Position numbers and translations under genes: made by a program. The notes below the pieces were generated by a model. It did no database searches, had not been told where the DNA came from, and worked only from the letters and a program-made list of their open reading frames with translations. From assembly GCF_008935055.1 (NCBI RefSeq), contig NZ_CP043028.1, positions 1,211,901 through 1,275,900 on the forward strand: a stretch of 64,000 bases of DNA, given 5' to 3'. This document shows, in pieces, positions 44,461-53,070 of this stretch; within the stretch, counting starts at the first letter, position 1; each line of letters starts with the position of its first letter. Source of the stretch: Pseudobutyrivibrio xylanivorans. Its GTDB lineage: Bacteria; Bacillota; Clostridia; Lachnospirales; Lachnospiraceae.

Positions 44461-44660
44461 ACTCTACCCCATCTATTTTTTGAATTTAGACACTCAAATA
44501 AAAGCTAATACTGCCCTTAAATTCTATTTCGACATTTTTATTAAATATATAACACCCCTGTGAAAATTTTTTGTCACGAATTCAAAAGTTTGGTAATTGT
44601 ATAATCCCCCTTGCCTTGCTATACTGAAAGACAGTTTTTCGTTTTTTTAAGGAGTACCAC

Positions 44661-45365
44661 ATGACTAAAAAAGATATGCTTAATTTATTGCGCAAAGAGG
44701 AACCAGTTCTTCGCGCTGAAATCACCGCTCTTTATTCTGTTTTGGACCACAAGCTTGGCCTTCACGGCGCCGAGGTTCCTATCACCTTCGGCATGGACGA
44801 AAAAGCTTTGGGTTCTTATCTTCCAGCATCTTATGATAACGAGGAGCAATTCCAGTTTTCATTATTTTTCATCGGTTTTTGCATGAACGAGCAGCTTTCA
44901 AAGAATGACAGAGTTAACCTCTACAAGCACGAATATGCTCATTACATGGCACATCACATCAGCATCCCTGAGAAGTACAATTGGCAGCCAGGTGTTCACG
45001 GCAGTGCATGGAAATACTGCTGTTCACTTATTGGCGCAATTCCTTCTGATTATTACATCGAGGATGCAAATATTAAAAAGATAGATTACGATTCAGTTCT
45101 CACTCGTCCAAACGTAGACCACAAGCAGGTTCAGATGCTTGATACATACCGCACTCAGCGCATGTACAAGAACATGGAAAACGCAAAGGTGAAGTACGAG
45201 GTTGGTGACACTGTTTCTCATCCTAAGTTCGGTGAGGGCACTGTTAAGGAAATCGAGCAGCAGCCTTCTTCAGTACGACTTCATATCGCTTTTGGTGACG
45301 AGGTTAAAATCATCGATCAGAAATGGCTTGTTAAGACAGGCTACAGCAAGGTTTCTGAGAGATAA
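44661..45365 (+). CDS. SprT-like metallopeptidase with Tudor-like C-terminus
   Basis: 234 residues. The zinc motif is LYKHEYAHYMAHHI (HExxH) and the downstream VHGSAWKYCCSLIGA supplies the third-ligand region typical of SprT/Spartan-like proteases (HGxxW). The C-terminal 50 residues (YEVGDTVSHPKFGEGTVKEI) match the small beta-barrel at the end of UvrD/PcrA helicases that contacts RNA polymerase. The combination suggests a protease acting near nucleic acid or on DNA-bound proteins; that is inference. AAGGAG precedes the ATG. Single-gene unit with a terminator at 45452. Confidence 0.75.
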   Translation: MTKKDMLNLLRKEEPVLRAEITALYSVLDHKLGLHGAEVPITFGMDEKALGSYLPASYDNEEQFQFSLFFIGFCMNEQLSKNDRVNLYKHEYAHYMAHHISIPEKYNWQPGVHGSAWKYCCSLIGAIPSDYYIEDANIKKIDYDSVLTRPNVDHKQVQMLDTYRTQRMYKNMENAKVKYEVGDTVSHPKFGEGTVKEIEQQPSSVRLHIAFGDEVKIIDQKWLVKTGYSKVSER

Positions 45366-45451
45366 CACCATTTATGCCAGAAAATTGACAGATTATGCCA
45401 TAGCAATGTCCTTGGGCAAAATATTTGTTATTATAATAAACGATTGATAAC

Positions 45452-45499
45452 GTTCTCTCGCCTTTCATTAATTTGGAAGGTCCGAGAGAACTCTTTTTT
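45452..45499 (+). terminator. Terminator of the SprT-like gene
   Basis: GTTCTCTCG pairs with CGAGAGAAC, with an inner CCTTTC/GGAAGG stem, followed by TCTTTTTTT. Confidence 0.85.
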
Positions 45500-45576
45500 T
45501 ATATAAATGATTATTGTATAATATCCTCATAATTACATTTTAGGGGTTTTATGTCATTTCGTACTTAGGGGGAATT

Positions 45577-46515
45577 ATGAGTGAGAAGGTTAGACAGTTA
45601 AAGGACAGTATTGAACAGCGTATTGTAGGCAAAGGGGATTTGATTGACAAAGTCATCGCTGCTCTTCTAGCGGAAGGACACGTACTTTTAGAGGACGTTC
45701 CAGGCGTTGGCAAAACCTCCCTTGCAAAGGCACTGGCAGATTCAATGTCCCTTTCATTTGCACGAGTTCAGTGTACACCGGACACTACTCCATCAGATAT
45801 CACCGGTGTTTCTATCTACAATTCTAAAGAACAGATTTTTCAGGTCGTTCCCGGCCCGGTAGTCAGCAACATTGTCCTTGTGGACGAGCTAAACAGAACA
45901 TCGCCAAAGACTCAGTCTGCCCTTTTGGAAGTCATGGAAGAGCAAAAGGTTACAATAGACGGAAAGGAAATTCCCGTTCCAAGACCATTCATGGTAATCG
46001 GTACCCAGAATCCAACCGAGATGGCCGGCACCTATCCTCTTCCAGAGGCACAGCTAGACAGATTTATGATGAAGCTAAGCGTGGGGTATCCTGATGCAAA
46101 AGCCTCTGAGGATATGGCAAAACGATTCCTCTCTGGAAGTCTCCACGAGAAAACAGCGCCTGTTTTGGCTAGTGATGATATTCTTTCTATGCGAAAGGAA
46201 GTCAACGCAGTCACAATAAAAGAAAACCTTCAGTCCTATGCTGTAAATATTGTAGAAGGCACACGTTCTAATTCTGAAATATCCTGCGGTGCTTCACCTC
46301 GAGCTCTGCTTTCACTTCTCAGATGTGCTCAGGCGTTAGCTTATATGAGTGGACGTAGCTACTGCATCCCAGAGGATATTGCACATGCTTCAAATCTCAC
46401 CCTGCCTCACCGCCTGATTCTCACCACAGAGGCAAAAATCAACGGAACCACCAAGGATTATTTAGTCAGAAGGATACTTGAGCAGGTGCAATGCAATGAA
46501 GCTGTTTCTTCATAA
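45577..46515 (+). CDS. MoxR-family AAA ATPase
   Basis: 312-residue AAA+ chaperone-like ATPase. Walker A is LEDVPGVGKTSLAKALA, Walker B NIVLVDELNRTSPKTQSAL, sensor 1 VIGTQNPTEMAGTYPLPEAQ followed by LDRFMMKL. MoxR proteins act with DUF58 and transglutaminase partners, which follow immediately in this operon. The DUF58 gene overlaps its 3' end by about 20 bases. A GGGGGA site precedes the ATG. Confidence 0.93.
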   Translation: MSEKVRQLKDSIEQRIVGKGDLIDKVIAALLAEGHVLLEDVPGVGKTSLAKALADSMSLSFARVQCTPDTTPSDITGVSIYNSKEQIFQVVPGPVVSNIVLVDELNRTSPKTQSALLEVMEEQKVTIDGKEIPVPRPFMVIGTQNPTEMAGTYPLPEAQLDRFMMKLSVGYPDAKASEDMAKRFLSGSLHEKTAPVLASDDILSMRKEVNAVTIKENLQSYAVNIVEGTRSNSEISCGASPRALLSLLRCAQALAYMSGRSYCIPEDIAHASNLTLPHRLILTTEAKINGTTKDYLVRRILEQVQCNEAVSS

Positions 46516-47566
46516 ACGATGGATAATTGCATACCTTTTTATTCTGGTACTGTGCCTAATTTTCGCCAGTTTCTACGGCGGTCCGGTACCTTTTGTGGTT
46601 CTTTACGCCCTTTTGCTGATTCTTCCACTTTCTATTTTATACACTCTTTTAAACTATCATTTTCTTCGAATTTATCAGGAAATCGAGGTTCACAAGCTTA
46701 CTCGAGGTGAAATTCATCATTACCGCGTTTTGCTTGAGAACTCCGGCTTTCTGCCAATCTATAAAATGGGAATCTTTCTCTTGAATGACAGATGTACACT
46801 TTATGATATTTCAGATGGTATCGAGGTTTCCCTGACCAGCTTTCAGAAGCAGGAGCTCACCTCCGACATCACCTGCAAATACGCCGGTGCTTACAACATC
46901 GGAATAGAAAAGATTTCCCTGTCAGATCCTTTCGGTATGTACACCGTGCATTTGGATATCCCTTACTCCTTCAGAGCTATTGTAAATCCTCCTATTACTG
47001 ATGCGGCCAATTCAGTTTTGGAAATTGAAAATCTTGTAAATAACTCTGGTCTGAAAAGTGACCATCTATTAGAAGATATTCCTGGAAGTGACGTACGCCC
47101 TTATCAAACTGGCGACTCGCTCCATTCTATCAATTGGAAGGTTTCCGCCAGACTTTCAGAGCTTGTGGTTCGACTACCTGAACGCATGGAAAAACGCACA
47201 GTCACCATACTGCTTCAGGCTGCTCAGAATCCTGATGATAAATACGACATCACCTTCCTGAAAAAACGTGACTTTTTCCTTGAATTCATCATATCTGCCG
47301 CATGGCACTTTGGCAAACAGTCTGTTCCAGTGCGTCTTATTTATCCTTCAGGACAGATTAAGGAATCCATCGTCAATGATTACAACAGCTTCATGGAGTT
47401 TTACAGTATGATAGCTGACGGAATATTCTACAGTACCGATAACATTTTTGATCAGCTCCAGAAATACGCCACCACCCGGAGGGACAGTGTTTATGAAAAC
47501 GACACCTGGATTATCATTAAAGAAGATCCTCAGCCAGGAGAAGCATTCTACTATATTTGTGACTGA
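46496..47566 (+). CDS. DUF58 membrane protein
   Basis: 356 residues from the ATG at 46496 (an upstream TTG is possible). Two N-terminal membrane helices (WIIAYLFILVLCLIFASFYG region and VLYALLLILPLSILYTLL) precede a cytoplasmic or extracytoplasmic beta-rich part and the DUF58 core GSDVRPYQTGDSLHSINWKV, the family signature (RxYxxGDxxRxIxWK), followed by a vWA-like region. Partner of the MoxR ATPase upstream and the transglutaminase downstream; family members affect cell-envelope processes, but no substrate is established here. Confidence 0.88.
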   Translation: MKLFLHKRWIIAYLFILVLCLIFASFYGGPVPFVVLYALLLILPLSILYTLLNYHFLRIYQEIEVHKLTRGEIHHYRVLLENSGFLPIYKMGIFLLNDRCTLYDISDGIEVSLTSFQKQELTSDITCKYAGAYNIGIEKISLSDPFGMYTVHLDIPYSFRAIVNPPITDAANSVLEIENLVNNSGLKSDHLLEDIPGSDVRPYQTGDSLHSINWKVSARLSELVVRLPERMEKRTVTILLQAAQNPDDKYDITFLKKRDFFLEFIISAAWHFGKQSVPVRLIYPSGQIKESIVNDYNSFMEFYSMIADGIFYSTDNIFDQLQKYATTRRDSVYENDTWIIIKEDPQPGEAFYYICD

Positions 47567-49766
47567 GGCGAAAATTCATCTATATGCCTTGGCTACAGTT
47601 GTAGTTGGATTGGAACTTCTTCTGATGTTTTGGAATAATCCCTTGGAATTAAAGAGGGGTTCTTTTGTGTTGCAGGTCATGCTGTTGTTTTTCCTATTTT
47701 GCCTGTTGGAAAGAATTATTCGTCTTTTTATTGATTCAAGATTTGCTCCACTACTTTCGATTCTACCAGGATTACTGATTTTCTTTAGACTTAAAGATAT
47801 TGAGGATTGGAGTATTCTGGCATGGGCTGCGCTGGTAGCTTTGGTAATCAGATTATTCTTCTCCTTTGTTCCATTCAAGAGTAAGGTGCTTGTTTTCGGC
47901 TGCTTTCCACTTGATGCTTTGACTATTTTCCTGTGGTGTGCCTACGACTGCTTCATCGGAAACTATTTAAGTGACAAGCTACTGCTCATAGCACTTATCG
48001 CTTTAACTCTTGCTGCCCTTCAGCAGTTGGTTTACGAGCGGGGACAAAGTTCATTCCCTTTTCACTTTTTCATGGTTCTTGCTATCGTTATTGTATTCAT
48101 ACCCGTTCGATTAACACCTATCAACTGGGCTCCTGTGCAGGATGTTTTTGTAAAGGTTGCAGACTCATCAAAGAGCGCTTACTACTTCCTTGAAAATGTT
48201 TTCAAAAGCAACACCTACAGCACAGGCTATGGGTCCTTTAATGTCACCGGTGGAAAGGTTGAGCGTTCCGACAAGCCACAGCTAATACTCACCACTTCTG
48301 AAAAACCTTACTTCGTATATACGGATGAAGATTCTCACAGCAAGCGTAAAATTCGCAGAAATATATATCTGGCAGGTGGCAAGGGTGTTGATGGCAGACA
48401 ACTGGTGGCCTTCCTTCAATTTCTCCATAGCCATTACATTGACAGAAACACTGCTTCACTGTTCTCACAAATTTCCAAGCTTAATATTGAATACGTATAC
48501 TTAAACACACCTGATGAGATTGCTCCAGCAGGTGTTATCACCATGTCTGATGGAGAACAGTCCTTTACTGAAGGCGTAAGCGATAGAGCTCATAAGAAGG
48601 GCTACAAGCTTGAAACCATTTATCTTGATATTGATTATGGCAGTCAGTATTTGATTGATATGATTTGTGATGATACTAGCGTGAATAACCAAAGTCCACT
48701 GTCGTATAAAGACGCAGCTTCCTATATGTTTAGTCTTTATAGTGTGGATTTACGTGAGATTATTAGCCAGGAGGAATATGATGAATATGCTTTCGCTATT
48801 TGGAATAATGGCGACGTGAATTCATATCTTGATGCTGGTAACGCCAGTGAAAGAATGACTAAGCTGGCTAACGAAATCACTTCAGCTGCAAGCACAGACT
48901 TCGATAAATGCAAGCAGATAGAGACCTATTTGCGTCAGTACACCTATAATACTGATGCAACTGGCGGTCATGACGCCAACTCAACTATCGCCACTCCTGA
49001 TGGAATGGCTGATATAGCAGACAGATTCCTCTTTGAGACAAACGAGGGATACTGCGTTCATTACACCGCTTCCATGGTGATGCTCCTTCGACTTTCAGGC
49101 ATACCTGCCAGGGCTTCCATGGGCTACAGATATGCATTTCCTTTCGACCAACAGGACAGCTATTTGGTAACCGGTGCCTGTGCCCATGTTTGGCCAGAAG
49201 CCTACATAAAAAATATAGGTTGGGTACCATTTGAACCGACAAGCGCCTATTCAACGGCAGAAGCCTACACCTGGCACAGAACAATTGAAGAAACAGCTAT
49301 CTCATCCTCAAAGAGCAGCCATCAGGTTTCTCATTATGTCCCTAGCATTCCAGAGGTGTCTGTATCCTCTGTTTCAGATGATACTGTTGTAGTCAGCGGC
49401 TTACAGCTCCTCAAGATTTTTGGGCTGGTACTTGTAAGCATACTGATTTTGCTTGGAATTATTATTCTAGGCTCAATAAGTTTCAGGAAATTGCGATATC
49501 ATTTTGCACCGCCTGAGCAGAAACTGAAAATGGATGTAGATATGATAAAAGGAACCCTTTCGAAGAAGTTCTCCGAAAAGATTCCCGATAGAGGTCTTTT
49601 ATTTGATTATCTTACCATTGCTCCCGAGGAGCTTAAGCCTGACTTAAAGAAGACCTTTGATATGTATTATAGAATGGTTTATGGCACTAAAACTGGCGGT
49701 GCCATTTCTGCCGATGACAGTGCCTTTACAAAAGATGTCAGAGACAGATTAAAAAAGTGCTTCTAA
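47493..49766 (+). CDS. Membrane transglutaminase-like protease
   Basis: 757 residues from the ATG at 47493 with GGAGGGACAG upstream; it overlaps the DUF58 stop. The first 240 residues hold at least five membrane helices, then a large external domain with a transglutaminase core at about 535-610: GYCVHYTASMVMLLRLSGIP (catalytic Cys), AHVWPEAYIKNIGWVPFEPT (catalytic His and the acidic residue). One more helix (LLKIFGLVLVSILILLGIII) and a cytoplasmic tail close it. MoxR-DUF58-transglutaminase operons are widespread; the substrate is unknown. Its last 18 bases overlap aroK on the opposite strand. Confidence 0.9.
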   Translation: MKTTPGLSLKKILSQEKHSTIFVTEAKIHLYALATVVVGLELLLMFWNNPLELKRGSFVLQVMLLFFLFCLLERIIRLFIDSRFAPLLSILPGLLIFFRLKDIEDWSILAWAALVALVIRLFFSFVPFKSKVLVFGCFPLDALTIFLWCAYDCFIGNYLSDKLLLIALIALTLAALQQLVYERGQSSFPFHFFMVLAIVIVFIPVRLTPINWAPVQDVFVKVADSSKSAYYFLENVFKSNTYSTGYGSFNVTGGKVERSDKPQLILTTSEKPYFVYTDEDSHSKRKIRRNIYLAGGKGVDGRQLVAFLQFLHSHYIDRNTASLFSQISKLNIEYVYLNTPDEIAPAGVITMSDGEQSFTEGVSDRAHKKGYKLETIYLDIDYGSQYLIDMICDDTSVNNQSPLSYKDAASYMFSLYSVDLREIISQEEYDEYAFAIWNNGDVNSYLDAGNASERMTKLANEITSAASTDFDKCKQIETYLRQYTYNTDATGGHDANSTIATPDGMADIADRFLFETNEGYCVHYTASMVMLLRLSGIPARASMGYRYAFPFDQQDSYLVTGACAHVWPEAYIKNIGWVPFEPTSAYSTAEAYTWHRTIEETAISSSKSSHQVSHYVPSIPEVSVSSVSDDTVVVSGLQLLKIFGLVLVSILILLGIIILGSISFRKLRYHFAPPEQKLKMDVDMIKGTLSKKFSEKIPDRGLLFDYLTIAPEELKPDLKKTFDMYYRMVYGTKTGGAISADDSAFTKDVRDRLKKCF

Positions 49767-50243
49767 TACTTTAGCTAAGGTAGCTTCCAAATCAAGTCCC
49801 TTTTCATCCACGATTACATCTGCGTATTTTTCATAAAGAGGTATGCGCTCCTCGTAGAGGGATTTCAGATTCTGACCATCCTTCAAAACAACGCCACGTC
49901 CCTTAAGGCTGCCCAATCTGCTATCCAAGGTATCGTAATCAAGCTTGAGATATACAACGGTGCCGATTTCTTTCAGATGAGCCATTGCCTCTTCACCATA
50001 GATAACACTGCCTCCTGTGGCGATAACTGTTTTTGTGGTTGAAATACTAGCATTAACATCGTTTTCGATTTTGAGGAAGCCATCTACTCCCTCCTGCGCA
50101 ATTATTTCCTTTAAGAGCCTTTTCTCACGCTTCTGAATGAGCAAATCGGCATCAACAAACTCATAGCCCAATTCCTTCGCAAGCACAACACCAAGAGTGC
50201 TCTTTCCTACTCCTGGCATACCGATTAAAACGATGTTATTCAT
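49749..50243 (-). CDS. aroK: Shikimate kinase
   Basis: Phosphorylates shikimate in aromatic amino acid synthesis. Start at 50243 (MNNIVLIGMPGVGKSTLGVV), with GAGGTATTTGAA upstream; the open frame extends 15 codons further into the znuB 3' flank without a ribosome site. 164 residues, normal. Walker A GMPGVGKST, substrate residues in FVDADLLIQ, ATGGSVIYGEEA and the arginine lid SRLGSLKGRGVVL. Convergent and overlapping with the transglutaminase gene by 18 bases. It follows the metal-transporter genes by 16 bases and may be transcribed with them. Confidence 0.93.
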   Translation of the reverse strand: MNNIVLIGMPGVGKSTLGVVLAKELGYEFVDADLLIQKREKRLLKEIIAQEGVDGFLKIENDVNASISTTKTVIATGGSVIYGEEAMAHLKEIGTVVYLKLDYDTLDSRLGSLKGRGVVLKDGQNLKSLYEERIPLYEKYADVIVDEKGLDLEATLAKVLEALF

Positions 50244-50259
50244 TTCAAATACCTCATTT

Positions 50260-51060
50260 TTATTTCTTCCCGTAAATATAAGTCGCAAAATAGATTACCG
50301 ATGCTATGATAACAATCATAGGTCCAGTGGCCATGTCGGTGAAATAAGATACAAACAGTCCACAAACACCAGAGAACACACTGAATACGATAGAGAAATA
50401 TGTGTACTCTCTAAAGTTCTCAGAGATATTGCGGCTGCTGGCTGCTGGTAAAATCAAAAGCGCATTGATTAGCAGGATACCTACCCACTTAATCGAAAGC
50501 ATTACAAGCAGTGCTATAAGCACAGCGAATGCATCCTCCATCACACGAACAGAGATGCTTCGGCTCTTGGCCAGAGTGGCATGGATGCTTATTGCAGTAA
50601 GCCTGTTGATGCTGATGCACCAAAATACAAGGATAACCGCAAAGAGTGCTATAAGCTGGACTATTTCAGCAACTGTAATAGAAAGAATGTCTCCTACCAA
50701 AATCGCCGAATAGTTGCTAAAGCTTCCTCCTCTGGACAATATTGCAAGACCTAAGGCTGTGGCACAGCTTGCAAAAACTGATATCAGTGTATCAGAAGAG
50801 CTAAGCCCTTTTCTACTGATATAATTCAAAAGAAGTGCAAAGCAAATTCCAAATATAATCATGGAAATAGTAGTGTTAGCAATTCCCATTATAACGCCCG
50901 CTGCAATACCAGTAAGAGCTGAGTGTCCAAGAGCATCACTGAAATAAGCCATTCTCTTCTGAACTATCATTGTGCCAACCATTCCAAAGAGTGGTGATAT
51001 AAGAAGAATTGCAATTGTGGCACGTACCATGAAGGCGTAGCTAAACATTTCACTAAACAT
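50260..51060 (-). CDS. znuB: Zinc/manganese ABC transporter permease
   Basis: 266-residue membrane subunit of an ABC-3 metal importer with about eight hydrophobic segments and the family pieces GHSALTGIAAGVIMGIANT, SDTLISVFASCATALGLAIL and KWVGILLINALLILPAASSR. It overlaps the ATPase gene by eight bases. With the ATPase and the histidine-rich binding protein it forms a complete importer. The metal is most probably zinc, given the histidine loop of the binding protein, but manganese is not excluded. Confidence 0.92.
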   Translation of the reverse strand: MFSEMFSYAFMVRATIAILLISPLFGMVGTMIVQKRMAYFSDALGHSALTGIAAGVIMGIANTTISMIIFGICFALLLNYISRKGLSSSDTLISVFASCATALGLAILSRGGSFSNYSAILVGDILSITVAEIVQLIALFAVILVFWCISINRLTAISIHATLAKSRSISVRVMEDAFAVLIALLVMLSIKWVGILLINALLILPAASSRNISENFREYTYFSIVFSVFSGVCGLFVSYFTDMATGPMIVIIASVIYFATYIYGKK

Positions 51061-51826
51061 TCGCTTTCACCTCCACTTCTGAGTTGAGATTCCCATCTGC
51101 ACCCTTGCCAAATACAGACTTGAACGCATCTGTCTCATACACTAGCCTTGGACGGCCTGCCGCTGTAACAGTCTTATCGATAAGTATAACATTATCAGCG
51201 TATTTGTATACATAGTCCAAATCATGACTCACAAGTATAATTGCAAGGTCATGTGTCTCCTTCAGATAACGCATTTTCTCATAAAAGGCATCCATACCAT
51301 TTTTATCGATGCCAGAGACCGGCTCATCTAGTAAAAGGAGATTTGGCGTATCGTGAACTGCCATGGCAAGGAGAACACGTTGAAGCTGTCCTCCAGAAAG
51401 TGTACCTACAGGCTGATCAATAAGCTCTGCCACATCAAACTCTGCAAGTGCTTCACGAACGTGAGCATGCTCCTTTTTGCTGTTAAACAAAATTGGAAGC
51501 TTACCAGTAAATGACTGAAACAAATCATAAACTGACAATGGCGTTGTGCGGTCTATGTTTACAGTCTGTGGCACATAGCCTATTTTAAGGCTAGGCATGT
51601 TGTTATTCATTTTATTTTTGAACTGGATTTCTCCTGTGTATGGGACTTCACCGAGAATTGCACGGACCAAGGTTGATTTACCTGCGCCGTTGCGCCCCAC
51701 CACAGCTGTCATCTGGCCACAGTGGATATGCATGTTGATGTTTTCTAAGACCTTTTGGTCTCCAAAGGAAACACCTAAATTTACAAACTTAATACAGTGG
51801 AAGCCACATGGAATAATTTTCTTCAT
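51053..51826 (-). CDS. znuC: Zinc/manganese ABC transporter ATPase
   Basis: 257 residues. Walker A VVGRNGAGKSTLVRAILGE, Q-loop GYVPQT, signature GTLSGGQLQRVLLAMA, Walker B NLLLLDEPVSGIDKNG and H-loop VSHDLDYVYKY, all intact. It energises the znuB permease with which it overlaps by eight bases. Upstream, a structured 152-bp element separates it from the binding-protein gene, so the operon transcript would carry that element between the two cistrons. Confidence 0.93.
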   Translation of the reverse strand: MKKIIPCGFHCIKFVNLGVSFGDQKVLENINMHIHCGQMTAVVGRNGAGKSTLVRAILGEVPYTGEIQFKNKMNNNMPSLKIGYVPQTVNIDRTTPLSVYDLFQSFTGKLPILFNSKKEHAHVREALAEFDVAELIDQPVGTLSGGQLQRVLLAMAVHDTPNLLLLDEPVSGIDKNGMDAFYEKMRYLKETHDLAIILVSHDLDYVYKYADNVILIDKTVTAAGRPRLVYETDAFKSVFGKGADGNLNSEVEVKANV

Positions 51827-51842
51827 TCTAATCCTTAAATCC

Positions 51843-51994
51843 GCTGGTTACGTCTACAAGCCTTAGGTCTCTTCCTTGGTGTAAGCTAAAGCTTACTAGA
51901 CCACAAAAGTTGATTGCTAAAGCAATCATCCTTTTGGGATCAGATTTCGGCTACATGCCTCATACAGAGACCTAAGAGCTTGATGCCTACCAGC
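51843..51994 (-). ncRNA. Multi-stem structured element between znuA and znuC
   Basis: An outer stem (GCTGGT/ACCAGC) encloses a second perfect 11-bp stem (CTTAGGTCTCT/AGAGACCTAAG). Inside are two small hairpins with the same loop, GTAAGC-TAAA-GCTTAC and TGATTGC-TAAA-GCAATCA (plus-strand view). On the minus strand the sequence between the outer stems reads GTAGGCATCAAGCTCTTAG on the 5' side and CTAAGGCTTGTAGACGTAAC on the 3' side. Both are closely matched at the nrdR leader (59488-59574). It may be a structured RNA or a mobile hairpin repeat. Confidence 0.65.
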
Positions 51995-52005
51995 TCACTT
52001 ATGCT

Positions 52006-53070
52006 TTATAAAATATCTCTTATCTTCGAAAAATTACTGTTCTGCACTGTAATATACGAAGAGGCGTCGTACGAACCGTGAACCAATGTCTCGAGATAGA
52101 CGACTTTTGCGTCGGTCTGCTCTTCTATGAGGTCACCCATTGATTTACCGTAGTCATATTCTGCGAAGACGATAGCGACGTTGTTGTCGCGGATTGCATC
52201 GAGAAATTCGCTGACCTCGCCGGCGCTGACCTGTCGCTCTTCATCCAAATCCATAGTTGCTACCACATTTGCTCCAAGGGACTGGGCTGTGTAGGCGAAA
52301 GCCTCATGGAGAATAGCTACATTTGAGCCAGCTAAGGTTTTATCCAAACCTTGCTTATCTATTTCATTTTCAAGCTTGTTACTATACTCTAAAAAGTTCT
52401 TAGATATAGGAGTCTCCTCACGATTTCGATTTGGCTCCATCAGTGCATTTGCTATAGAAGTTACCTGGCACTTGAAGAGGCGATCATCCATCCAGATGTG
52501 GCTGTTTGCTCCATGGTCATGGTGATGCTCATGCTCATCTGACACCTCATTTGACACCTCATCCGTCAGCTCCGCTGCCACCTTCCCCTCAAGGGGAAGG
52601 CTTTCTTTCTCTTCTTCATGGTCATGTTCCTTTTCCTCTTCTTTAATGAGGTAAGTGTCCATGCCTATGAACCCATTGGAATGCTCTATATCTTCATAGG
52701 TATCTACAATCTGAAGATTTGGATAAGCCTCCATAACATCCTCCAAATAGCCTTCCATTCCACCGCCATTTACAATAAGCATGTCTGCTTTTGAAAGCTT
52801 CTTCATGTCTTCTGTTGTGAGAGTATAGTCATGAAGACAGCCTGTAGTTGGCTGTGAAAGGTTCTCAACCCTGTACCCATCTACACCATCAAGTACATTT
52901 AAAGTAGCAATGTATACTGGATTACAGCTGGTCATAACAAGGATATCATCTTCCGCAGCTGTATGGTTATTATTCAGTTTTACATAAAAAAAAGTGCCGA
53001 CACTGCTCACCACCGTAATGGAGCAAAGCAGTAGCAGCACAAATATAAGTTTATTTTTTTTCATATACAC
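52006..53070 (-). CDS. znuA: Zinc ABC transporter substrate-binding protein
   Basis: 354-residue extracellular metal-binding protein. A hydrophobic leader (KLIFVLLLLCSITVVSSVG) acts as signal or anchor; a start two codons later is possible. It is a ZnuA/TroA-type cluster A-I protein: VTSCNPVYIATLNVLDG, then a charged loop with HDHEEEKE and HEHHHDHGANSHIWMD, and LHEAFAYTAQSLGANVV. Between the two histidine clusters lies an insert, SLPLEGKVAAELTDEVSNEV, encoded by a palindromic repeat (52541-52605). It is followed by the element at 51843, then znuC and znuB, and starts at the engB stop. Confidence 0.9.
   Translation of the reverse strand: MYMKKNKLIFVLLLLCSITVVSSVGTFFYVKLNNNHTAAEDDILVMTSCNPVYIATLNVLDGVDGYRVENLSQPTTGCLHDYTLTTEDMKKLSKADMLIVNGGGMEGYLEDVMEAYPNLQIVDTYEDIEHSNGFIGMDTYLIKEEEKEHDHEEEKESLPLEGKVAAELTDEVSNEVSDEHEHHHDHGANSHIWMDDRLFKCQVTSIANALMEPNRNREETPISKNFLEYSNKLENEIDKQGLDKTLAGSNVAILHEAFAYTAQSLGANVVATMDLDEERQVSAGEVSEFLDAIRDNNVAIVFAEYDYGKSMGDLIEEQTDAKVVYLETLVHGSYDASSYITVQNSNFSKIRDIL
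52541..52605 (-). repeat. Palindromic repeat inserted in frame in znuA
   Basis: Contains a perfect hairpin CCTTCCCC-TCAA-GGGGAAGG (52581-52600) followed on the minus strand by GTGGCAGCGGAGCTGACGGA and two GAGGTGTC-type units. I remember this hairpin plus TGGCAGCGGAGCTGACGGA as a common dispersed intergenic repeat of gut Firmicutes. Here it is read through as part of the histidine-rich loop of ZnuA. Confidence 0.65.
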
